In this document: in pieces, positions 12,149 to 22,038 of the stretch | Numbering within the stretch: position 1 is the first letter of the stretch | How the letters are laid out: every line of letters starts with the position of its first letter | Assembly (NCBI GenBank): GCA_004565275.1 | Contig: SDOX01000001.1 | Location: 940,947 to 1,004,946 of the forward strand | Origin: Nannochloropsis salina CCMP1776 | Lineage: Eukaryota; Sar; Eustigmatophyceae; Eustigmatales; Monodopsidaceae | Direction of reading: 5' to 3' | DNA: 64,000 nucleotides | Translations under genes and position numbers: made by a program | The notes under the pieces: generated by a model | Told to the model about the DNA's origin: nothing | What the model saw: the letters and a program-made list of their open reading frames with translations, nothing else | Database searches by the model: none

Positions 12149-15100
12149 TTACTGATACACTTTCACAGTCCGGTCCAGGGAGGCAGTGGCCAAGAATCCG
12201 GAGGCCGGATATCCAAATTTGAGCGCTGTCACCTGAAAATTATCAATATGAAGGCGCGTGCGGATTTGATGAGCTACATAAGGCAATTCAAGCTTTCGCT
12301 TAAGCCTTCTTTTATTGACCAGCTCGTCGTCAGCGGAGGCAACTTTCTTTCTCTTCTTCATCCTACCTTGTCGGTATGATCCTGAAACTCGGCGACGGCG
12401 GACCACTCTTTGGAGAGCAGCACTTGTGTCCGTGTCCCTGCCGCCAAAGCCAGGTACTGCCCAGAGGTATCAAAGGAGACGGTCTTACGAGTGGAGAAGT
12501 AGAGGAGGGGAGTTTGTTTGCGAGGGAGGGGTGAGCGAATTACGACGAGGACAGGAAGGCGGGTAGGGGAGCGCTGAAGAGAATGAATTGAAGGGCAGCA
12601 AAGACCTCCCTCCCTTCCAATATCCTCCTTCCTACCTGCACCGGCTCTCCCGCGTCCAGGGTCTGAACGCACTTCAATTTTCGCAAATCCCAGAGCTTGA
12701 CCGTTCCATCCGCGGAACCGCTCGCCATGTAGTAACCGTTTTCTGAAAAAGAGACGGCCGCCACGGAGGCTTTATGATCCTCGAAAGTGGCCACGTTCGC
12801 CTTAGCGAGGGAGGCCAAGGGGGAGGCAGGAAGGAGGGAAAGAAGGAGGGGAATAGGGAGTCCAATTAATCCCACAGCTCCCCGTGCAGGCATCTCATCC
12901 CCTACATGCATACGATTTCCTCCCTCCCCCGCTTCCTCCATCACCCTTTCTTCCTCCCGTCTTTCTCCTCACCTGTGTCTTTACGTCCCACATGCGGACC
13001 TTGGCGGCATTTGTGCCGGTCCCTGAGTGCAAAAAAGGCGGAAATTGAAAAAATGAGCGGCCTCACACCCCGCTCGCCCTCCTTCCTGCCCTTTTCCCCT
13101 TCCTCCCTCTCGGCTTCCTCACCCAGAAGCACGCCATCGGGGTGGAAGGCCAGGCACTCAAAGCTGTCGGCGACCGCAGGGTCCACCACATGGGACAAAC
13201 ACTGCCCGGAGGAGGCGTCGTGGAAGGCCCAAGATTTATCCCTGGAGGGACGGAGGAGGCGAAAGAGAATGGATGGGAGATGGGGGAGGGAGAAGACGAG
13301 GGGAAGGGGAGGGACGGTGAGAAGGGTACTAGGCACACGGGAGAGAATAGGAATCGTGCTTGAGGCTTGCGAACGCTTCCAGTGATCGTAAATATCTCCC
13401 TCCCTGTGCCGCTCGTCTTGACCTTTTCCCTCCCTTTTCCGCCGAGCATACACCCTCCCCCGCCCTCCCTCCCGCCCTTTCATCCTCCTCACTTCGAAGC
13501 CGTGGCAAAGTACTGCCCAGTCGCTTGGAGAGCGAGGCCTGTCACCTCGTTCGTGTGGACCGTGAGGGAGGCGATCTCGTGGTAGGAGGTGGCGGGGGGA
13601 GATGCCTTCTTTTGCCGTGGCCCACCGCCTTTCTCTGAAGGTTTCCAGAGCTTGACGGTCTTGTCCGCAGAGCCTAAGGGAGGGAGGGAGGGAGGGAGTA
13701 AGGGAGGGAGGGAGGGAGGGGGGGAGAAAGATAGGAGAGGGTTACGCCCATAGGAAGGAGCAACGAACCAGGAGGAGTGAGGCGAAGGGTTGCGAGGGAA
13801 GGAGGGAGAGGGGAAGGGTCGGAGGAGGGAGGGAAAGAGGGAGGGGTACCTGTGATGACGAGGCCCCCAAAGTCAGCCAAAGGGTGGAACAGCACCGCTG
13901 TCACTTTCTTGCTGTGGCCCTTGAGGCGATCAACAACCACCTCGGCCTAAAGGAGGGGGGGGCGGGACGAGGGGAAGGACCGAGGGAGGGAGGGACGGAG
14001 GGAGGGAGGGACGTAGGGAGGGACGGATGGAAAATGAGAGAAGGCCAGACCGCCAACCCGAGCAAGACTCCCCCCAAGGTGCCTGCATTGGTTCTCACCC
14101 TCCCTCCAACTCACTCCCTCACTCACTCCCTCCCTCCCTCCCTCACCTTCCGGTCGAAGACGACAGCCTCCTTGTCGGCTCCGCCCGTGAGCAGAAGGTT
14201 GGGGTGAGGGCTGACACGTCGAGGGCCAGCACGCTGGGCTTGCTGGTGCTGTGCAATGCGTGCTCTTCCTTGGCCGTCCATTTTTCCATCTAGAAGGGAG
14301 GAAGAGAGAGGGGAGGGGGGAAAGTGCAGGTGACATACCACGTGAGAGGAGGCCTGGGTGGAGGTCGCGGACAGAGGGAAGGGCAAATGGGGCCAAAAAG
14401 GGGCAAAAAAAGAGGCAGAACAGGCTGGGGGGACACGCTGGCGCGTCACCATAGATCTCACGCCCTCCCTCGACAAACTCCTTTCCTCTTTCTTTCCTTT
14501 CCTCCAATCCTCCCAGCCTTTTCCCTCCCTCCCCCCGCCCTCCCTCTCTCCCTCCCTCACCTCCGCAGGCGCAGGGAGTCCCGGCGGGGTCGCTCGCTTT
14601 TTCCTGCCCTTAGACAGCCGCTCCCATGTGTTGCTGATGTTGCCGAGCACCGTCTCCGACATTCCCAGGGGCGTGTTCAAATCTCCTGCCTTCTGTGCCG
14701 CCGGTTCCTGAGGGAGGGAAGGAGGGAGGAAGGAGGGGAGGGAGAGAAAGCGATAGATTTGAGGTGGGGACGAGGCTTGTGACGGTCAAAAGGGAAAAGG
14801 AGAGCGCAGAGGGAGGGAGAAAGGACGCGGGGGAGGAAGGGATAGAGGGACGTGGCCGGGGTAGGGGGGGGGTAGGGGGGCGGAGGGAGGCCCGTGGGAA
14901 GGGCCGGAGAGAAGCCAAAGCCTAAGAGACAGCCAGGAGAAAGGACAACCAAGACGACGTGCGACCGCGTTCGATCCCAGCCCCTTCCTTCCTCCCTCCC
15001 CACGCACCACCTCCATCGCCTCCTCCGTGGCTTGGGCCACTGCCCTCTGCGCGAAGGAGGATTGGAGGGCCGAGAGCTGTGCCAATGCCGAGTCCCGCTC

Positions 15101-16168
15101 CCGGGACAGTCGGGCAATCACTCGGCAGGCCGCATCGTGCTGGTAGAGGGCGTTGGCGAGTTCCTGGAGCAGTGCGCCAGCCGACGGGCACATGGAGGGA
15201 GTGGGGGAGAGGGAAAGAGGGTGGGGAGAGAGGGAAGGAGGGAGGGGAGAGAGGGAAGGAGGGAGGGGAGAGAGGGAAGGAGGGAGGGAAGGAGGGAGGG
15301 AAGGAGGGAGGGAGGGGAGGGTGGCGAAAGTAGGAAGGNNNNNNNNNNNNNNNNNNNNNNNNNNNNNNNNNNNNNNNNNNNNNNNNNNNNNNNNNNNNNN
15401 NNNNNNNNNNNNNNNNNNNNNNNNNNNNNNNNNNNNNNACCGTGCGCGTGGCCCCCAGATGCTCCTTTAAAGTGTGCGTCTCGAGCATGAGGGCATCCCA
15501 CTCGTTCTGAAACAGGGCCAACAGACCCGGCACCGACGAGGCCGTGACGGGCCGTGGGCGGACGACTAGAAAGGGGGGACAAGGAGGAGAATGAACAGGA
15601 TTGCTCAGTGAGGACGTGTTATCAGGTTTGCACAGGGGGGGAGGTGAGGGCACAGGGACGAGGGAGGGAAGTGATGAGAGGGTGTGCCCCTTGCCATTTT
15701 AGTCGGCTACAACGCAAGGGTTTCCGCCACGCGAGCAAAGCACCCACGAATCTCCCATCAGTCGACTTCCTCTCTCCCCGCCCGGCTTACTCGTGCTGGC
15801 CTTCACAGGGATGAGGTCGTCCGGGCTGAGCTCTTCACCATTCGCGGGGTCCTTGTGCTCAGCCTCGATGTATTTCAGAATGACACGCTGTGTAAATTGA
15901 TATGAATTAAGGCGGGGAGCCGGGAGGCGACATGGGTAGAGAAGGAAGTGCACGTCGAAGAGAGGGTTGACCCCTCAGGCCTTTCCGCTGCCGCCCTGAA
16001 CACCCACCTTTTCATAGAGCACACCAGATGGACGTGACAGCACAGGCTCCTCGCATATTTCGCCAGAAACTGTGGGTTCACAAATGGACAAACGGTGAGA
16101 TACACGAAACATGCGGTCCGATACGAATAGGGAAAGATGAGGATGGAACACTTACTCCCACAATGCAT
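12149..16168 (-). CDS. PRP19: Pre-mRNA-processing factor 19, U-box E3 ligase with WD40 domain
   Basis: This is the core of the spliceosomal Prp19/NTC complex and a U-box ubiquitin ligase in the nucleus. Fourteen exons: 16156-16168, 16008-16069, 15791-15887, 15441-15565, 15008-15163, 14561-14707, 14147-14289, 13850-13946, 13493-13673, 13123-13241, 12973-13022, 12636-12800, 12367-12483, 12149-12232; about 518 residues. The U-box begins [20 protein letters not shown], like plant Prp19. The tetramerisation coiled coil contains [20 protein letters not shown] and [22 protein letters not shown] repeats follow, including [35 protein letters not shown] and a final [12 protein letters not shown]. The first exon is only 13 bases. 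Exon 7 is one base short of keeping frame near 14205-14213, probably a sequence error. The N gap lies in intron 4. Confidence 0.95.
15189..15338. repeat. Purine tract (GGGA/GAGGGAAG repeats) next to gap
   Basis: A 150-base run made almost only of G and A on the plus strand lies in a PRP19 intron and runs straight into the N block. Near-perfect 18-20 base subrepeats (ggaaggagggaggggagaga) suggest slippage. It is the likely reason the assembly broke here. Confidence 0.8.
15339..15438. other. Assembly gap, 100 N
   Basis: Exactly 100 N, the conventional unknown-size scaffold gap. It falls inside a PRP19 intron: the flanking exons (15441-15565 and 15008-15163) join in frame, so no coding sequence need be missing. 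Confidence 0.98.
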
Positions 16169-16958
16169 GACTGGGATAGAGGCGGCGCCTGGACAAAGGC
16201 AACGACAGCAGTGCTGATTCCCCCTGTATACAGACTAAATGGATGGTATGTAAGGTTTGGTAAATATGTGAGACTTAATGGCACAAAAATGGTGGGGAAA
16301 TGATTTGAAGAAGGAGTGCGCTATGAGTCGGCTCTCAGGTACTGGTGGAAGGCTTGCTGTCCAATGATGACAACAAAAGCCAAACGCTTCGATGCCATTG
16401 CCACGAACAGCTATATGCCCACATGCATCCACCGCGAAAACTTTTGCAGAAAAGTACAAGCGCAACCCCCCTGGAAGTTCGCACATGGCGATCTCATTGT
16501 CTTGTCTCACCCGAAAACCATCGTCTCGTAGGCTGGGTGTCGCATGGCCCAAAGGGGGGCAGGAGGTTAAAATCCTTTCCATAAAGGGTTTGTCCGTGAG
16601 GGATGATGCCAACAATGTAAATTGCATCAAATTCCAACTACCAGTCCTCGTTTATTTTTAAGTGTTGTGAAGCGAAGCGAGTTCTTGTGTATGAAGTGCT
16701 GATTTATCTTCCAGTTTCGTCGTTCAAGGGTTTTTTGCCTATATTGGATACATTACTTGACCGCCTTGACTCCTTTCAAGCTTATCTATCAATCAAAGGG
16801 ACTTATAGCATTGTAGAAGGGAATTAATAAAAAATGTCAAAGTAACCAGCAAAAGTTCCAGGATATTACTTCCTAAACAGAGAAAGTAGACGAGACTTTT
16901 TATGAATGTAAAGCTTGATTTACAAATTATTGATCTTTTCTTTGCTGTTTCCGGTTTT
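16169..16958. promoter_or_regulatory. PRP19 upstream region
   Basis: 790 bases lie between the PRP19 start and the stop of the next minus-strand gene, so they hold the PRP19 promoter and the 3' UTR of the methyltransferase. The segment from about 16660 is AT-rich. No family-like coding sequence is visible. Confidence 0.5.
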
Positions 16959-18087
16959 TCAAGCACGTATGAATCTTAAAACGTGTAAGACTTCATTTCG
17001 AGCTTTACGGGTACGTACCACCTGTTTCATAGAGGAATGGTGAGAGGGGCAAGGAACGTAGGCACGGCAGACAACACAATGCAGACATGTGCACACTGGT
17101 ACCGCCAGCTCCATTCTCATCCTTCTTCAACACACCTCTGCCTGCAAATTTTCTTCCCGCATCCTGGCGCAAATATCTTCTGGAAGGTTCTCGTTCACGG
17201 CTACCAAGTACATACATCCACCCTGAGGGCGAAGAAGATTCGGAATGGAGTCGAGGATCCTGTCCAGCACCTCTCTTCCGTCTTTCCCTCCTGCCCAACT
17301 GGCTTCAATGCCATACGACCCGACTTCAGAAGTAGGTGTGGGGACGTAAGGAGGATTAAACACGAGCAGATCGACCGAGTGGAGGAGGCGAGGAAGGAGG
17401 GGGGCGAGGAGGTCGGCCTGGAGGATTTCATGGTGCAAAATCTGAAACGAGGAGGAAAAAGGAGCCAAACGAGAAAATAAATGGAAAGGAGATCATTTTG
17501 GGAGATGTAGCAGTAATCGTAACAGCGAGGGCCTCGACCGGAGATAAAAAGAAGGCATCCGAGGGAGATTCCAATCAACGTTGTGAAAACTTACACTATT
17601 GGCTGAGCCAGTGGCCTGAGTCGCACGCACAGCTCTGCTATTGATATCTGTGGAAAAAAACAATGTGCAGTGATCGGGACCAAGCGCATCTCGCAGCGTG
17701 CGTGCCAGGACGGCTGTCACACACCCGCTTCCCGACCTGAGCATGGCAGTTTTCCGTAAGTAAGTATAATTAGCACGCGTGATCGTAGCGGCGTGGAAAA
17801 CACATTTTTAGGTAGGTAAAGCGCAATTGTATTCATGGCGATGTCGCAATATGCTTATGCACGCGCATTGTTGAAATTAAGTTCACATCTAAGGTACAGC
17901 CTTACCCTATCTCAACCACAATGCGCGGCTTTCGGGCCTTCAAATCCCGTGCATCTGCTTCCAACGCATCCATAAGGAGAAATGTATCATCTGATGGCTC
18001 GTAAATATGCCTAAAGTCATCCATGGTCAAATGATCGAGATCAGGAAGCTCGGCTTGAGGGCTAGGAGAGGCGCTGAGGGAAGACAT
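16959..18087 (-). CDS. HemK2/N6AMT1-type glutamine methyltransferase
   Basis: This is a class I SAM-dependent methyltransferase of the eukaryotic HemK2 (Mtq2/N6AMT1) family, which methylates the Gln of the GGQ motif in release factor eRF1. Exons 17906-18087, 17595-17736, 17136-17441 and 16959-17021 give 230 residues, compared with about 214-221 in homologues. SAM motif I is E59-I-G-S-G-S-G, created across the first intron. The acidic motif II region is STDINSRAV. The catalytic NPPY is at 137-140 (LLVFNPPYVPTPTSEVG), the hallmark of glutamine methyltransferases. The last exon ends VVRTRKARNEVLHVLRFIRA, as in HemK2. The start is the first ATG, leaving a short Ser/Pro leader before IYEPSDDTFLLMDAL. 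The partner Trm112 is expected elsewhere in the genome. Confidence 0.92.
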
Positions 18088-18821
18088 GAAAGAATCGGAG
18101 GACTCAAGTGGCAGTCAATCGTCGGATGGTGAACTGCGTCGACTCGCTCAGCCCGGCACTGTTTACTTTTCATTCAGTTTACTTCTTCATCTGCTGTACG
18201 GTTGGAAATATGGCTGTATGACTCCATAAATTTTCAAAGAACTTTGTTCACGCAAGACAGAACGAACGGCTCGAAACGGGAAAGATCCCGACGCTTGCCT
18301 ACTAGTGAATTCACAATGATTGCTAATTAATGAGCGTTATGGTTCTTTAACTTTTTACTTAAATATACTTTCATTTTAATAATAAATTGAGCGTGTCATT
18401 GACAAGTCTTACCGCTCTCAAGTCTCAATGATAATTGCTCGCCTAGTCCTAGAAGCAGTAGTATCTTCCTGCTTTGCGGCGAAGGGAGAAGGACGCAGTA
18501 GTCACTATTCCATTTCCATTTATCTTTCATTCCATTTTGAAGCGTCTGGTCTTTCTCTTTTGCTTAACATGTGCTGTGCAAATAGGGGTGAGAGAAGCTG
18601 TGGTTCGAGGTTGGCGCGGTGTAGGACGTAGTGCTGTGTCTTACCGATGCCTTTTTTATTTTGCTAAAATCTTCCCTCCCCCGAGGCAAGCACACGGCCA
18701 TCCGAGGAGAGAGGCGGCACCACTCAAGAAATCAAATCTCGGTCAGTGGCACGCGTCGCTTCGCGGAGCTTCTTCCACTTCCATAGTTTTGAGGGGTGAT
18801 TTTATTGGCCGCAGAACCAAA
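18088..18821. promoter_or_regulatory. Divergent promoter region, methyltransferase / PPOX
   Basis: 734 bases lie between two divergent starts. The PPOX frame stays open upstream to 18474, but the residues there show no targeting or family signal, so that part is taken as 5' UTR. The section 18300-18420 is AT-rich. Confidence 0.5.
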
Positions 18822-21800
18822 ATGATCCCTTGTCGTCAGAGCCTGGGCCTCCCCGTGGCAGTTGCCCTCCTGTCCTGCGTATTCCTCTCTGTGAGGGCAT
18901 TCCACCTGCCTTCCCCCGCCATCAGAACACGTATATTCAGCAGCACGTCTATCAGTACAAGCCATGGACGCCCTCGCTCCCTTCCCTCCCTCTATGCCTC
19001 CTCCACCTCATCTCCCCCCTCATTCGGGCAGTTTTTGACCGACCTCCTTGGCGATCTTCTCGCGGGCCCCGAGAAAGTGGAGGAAACCGACGTTCTGGTG
19101 GTGGGCTCTGGGATCAGTGGCTCCACCACCGCGTTTTATCTGAACAAAGCTGGAGTCAAGTGTCTGCTGACAGAGGCCAAACCCGTGGTGGGAGGGAACG
19201 TGATCAGTAAATCAGATTCCGGCTTCTTGTGGGAGGAAGGCCCGAATTCATTCCAACCCACATACCCGCTCATGCAAGCGACTGTGGACATGGGCCTGGC
19301 CGATGAACTGGTCCTGGCAGACGCGAGCTTGCCCCGCTTCGTGTATTGGAAGGAGAAACTCTACGCCCTGCCCGGGGGCTTGGGCGACATCCCCTTCTTC
19401 AATCTCCTATCCATACCCGGACGTATCAGGGCGGGTCTGGGGGCTCTGGGCTTCATTCGAGGCCCACCGAAGGACAAGGAGGAGAGCGTCAAGGAATTCG
19501 TGACCCGGCATTTGGGGGCAGAGACCTTCGAGCGGATCATCGACCCCTTCGTCTCGGGCGTCTACGCCGGGGACCCGAGCAAGCTCTCCATGAAGGCGGC
19601 CCTGAAGAAGGTGAAACGCTTGGAGGAGCTGGGAGGGAGGGGCATTCTGGACGGGGCCTTGCTTCGCATCCAGGAGATCCAACGGACCAAGCCGCCGGTG
19701 GTGCCGGAGCATCCAGTGTACAAGGGCGGGCAGCTGGGTTCGTTCAAGCGAGGCTTGCAGTCGATGCCCCTGGCGGTGGCCAAGGCGCTGGGGAAGGAGA
19801 AGGTCCGGCTCTCCCACAAGCTCTTGAGCGTGGTGGAAGGGAAAGGGCCGAAGGGTGGGTACGAGGCGGTGTTTCAGACGCCCCAGGGACGGAAACGGGT
19901 CAAATGCCAGGTGAGTGTGAGGGCTGGCGCCAGGAATAACGAGGGGAATCCAGCGGCCGGGGGAAAGAAAGGGGGGGGTATGTAGATGGGACAAGCCAAT
20001 AAGAGCTCGGGACCTGACTGCGTGTTTTTCCAGGGTCCTGTAGCTTCCTTTACCGGTTTCTCAGATGTCTCCCGATCGGACTCACTTCCCCGTGAGGGTC
20101 TTTCCCCACTCCTGGGCCCCGCTACCTTTCGCCCGCGGTCCCTCTCTTGCTCACCTCCCGTCCCCTGCCCCTTTCCTTGTCCCCCAGGCTCTGGCCATCA
20201 CCGCCCCCGCCCACGTGGTGCACAAGCTCCTCCAACCTTTGGTCCCGGAGGCGGCCCGTCTTGCCGACGTGTACTACCCCCCGGTCGCCTCCGTCACCTT
20301 GGCCTACCCGAAAACCGCCTTTCGGGAGCCGTTGCGGGGTTTCGGAAATTTGATTCCCCGGAGCATGAAGATCCGAACGCTGGGTAGGCGGGAGGGAGGG
20401 AGGGAGGGAGGGAGGGAGGGCGGGAGAGGAGGGACTCGTTCGGTCCACAACATCCACCAGGAGAAGGAGAGGTTCGGATCTAGGGAGAGGCAGTCGAGAA
20501 AGGAGGAATATGCGAACGGGAGGGAGGGCGGGAGGAAGGGCGACAAAATCCCTGGCGTTGTCCATGCTGAGGGAGGCGGTTGGGTGGAAGCGTTCCCGCG
20601 GAAGTGGAAGACCCTCAGCGTCTCCAGCACCCTCCCAACCCACTCCCCCTCTTTGTCCGTCTTTTTCCCCTCCCCTTCAGGGACCATCTGGTCGTCCTCC
20701 CTCTTCCCGGGCCGCGCCCCCCCCGACTACAACATGCTGCTTTCCTACATCGGAGGGGCCCAAGATCCGGGTATCGCGGAGCTGAGCAGCCAGCAGATCG
20801 TCAAGGAGGTAGACAGGGATATCAAGAAGGTCTTGCTCAAGCCCGACGCCCCGGCGCCCAAGGTAGGTGGTGTTTCTCGTGCCCCGCCTCGGTGTGCGTG
20901 TCCGGAGCTGGTGGGGATGGAATAGGGGAGGGAGCGAAATCCGTGGTATCGCCAAGGGCCTGACTGCGCTCGATGCGTGCCACCGCCGGCATGGAGGGTT
21001 GGTTTGTGGGTGTGGTCAGCACGGCAGTGAGGGGCCTCGAGCCCTCCCAGCCCGCTCGAGGGCTCCGCCGCCACTGCAGTGGCGAAGCACTCCTGGCAAA
21101 GGCGGGATTCGTTTGCTCTCTCCCGTGGAAAATGACCGATGACCGATTCCTCTCCCCCTACTCCCAGATCCTGGGCGTGCGGCTGTGGCCCACCGCCATC
21201 CCGCAGTACAACAAGGGCCACCTGGACATCCTCGCGAGCGTGGAGGCAGGGGTCAAGAAACATCCGGGTCTCTTTTTGGGCGGGAATTACCGGACAGGCG
21301 TGGCGTTTGGGGACTGCGTGACCTACGGGATGGAGGAAGCGGGCAGGATTCAGAGCTACTTGGCTGCTAAGGCTCCGGCCCCGCAACCCTCAGCCCCTCC
21401 TTCCCCTCCTTCGGTCCTTGCGCCTAGCCCCGTGGCAGTGCCCTCTTTCCCGCCTTCATCTCCCCCTCCTGCCTCAGACGCGTCCGATTCCATGGCTCCT
21501 GCCGTAGCGGCGGCGGCGGCTGTCTCGACCGTGGCAGGGATGGGATCAACTGGAGGAGGGAGGGAGGGAGGGCAGCCGCGGGTGCCTGAGGGGGAAAATA
21601 GCCGGCCGCGCACGGTGGTCGCGGCGGAGGAAGGGGGGGAGGGGGGGTCATGCAGGGTGGGGGAGGGGGAGAGAAGGAGGCTGTGCCGGCGGCGCGGGCG
21701 GATTAGGGTTGTGGAGGAGGATGAGCAAGAGGGAGGAAAACGATGTCAGAGAGAGGCTGCTGTCAAGGAGTGGGAGGGAGGGATGTGTGGAGTAGTGGAC

Positions 21801-21851
21801 AAGGAGTGGAGGAGAGAGGGGGGCTGGGGAGGTGAAAGAGACGAAGAATGA
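18822..21851 (+). CDS. PPOX: Protoporphyrinogen IX oxidase, plastid-targeted
   Basis: This FAD enzyme oxidises protoporphyrinogen IX to protoporphyrin IX, the last common step of haem and chlorophyll synthesis, in the plastid. Exons 18822-19910, 20188-20383, 20681-20862 and 21168-21851 join to 716 residues. A signal peptide (about 8-26) ends Arg-Ala|Phe, followed by a Ser/Arg-rich transit-like region. The dinucleotide-binding motif is G95-S-G-I-S-G in [17 protein letters not shown]. Further family blocks are [35 protein letters not shown] and the C-terminal [16 protein letters not shown]. The catalytic domain ends near residue 557. The remaining 159 residues are Pro/Ala/Ser-rich, then Arg/Glu-rich, and are unlike the family; they could be a real extension or a missed splice. 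The ATG at 18822 is chosen because it starts the signal peptide. Confidence 0.94.
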
Positions 21852-22038
21852 AAAATAAAGGAAGGGGAACGAACAAGCTCAAGGCGTTAGCTTTCCTGTC
21901 AGTCTTGTTGGTCTAGTGTCACATCCGCAGGTCATGGGCCGAATCATTCCCTCCCTTCCTCCCTTCCATCGCCCTCAGCACCCGCGTGTCATCGGTCCGG
22001 CTTACGTACAGTTCCTGACCACATCGTCGGGCTTTCCC

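Noticed and set aside
14894-15653. Open frames running across the N block
   Set aside because: They pass through unknown bases and purine repeats; the PRP19 exons on either side join without them.
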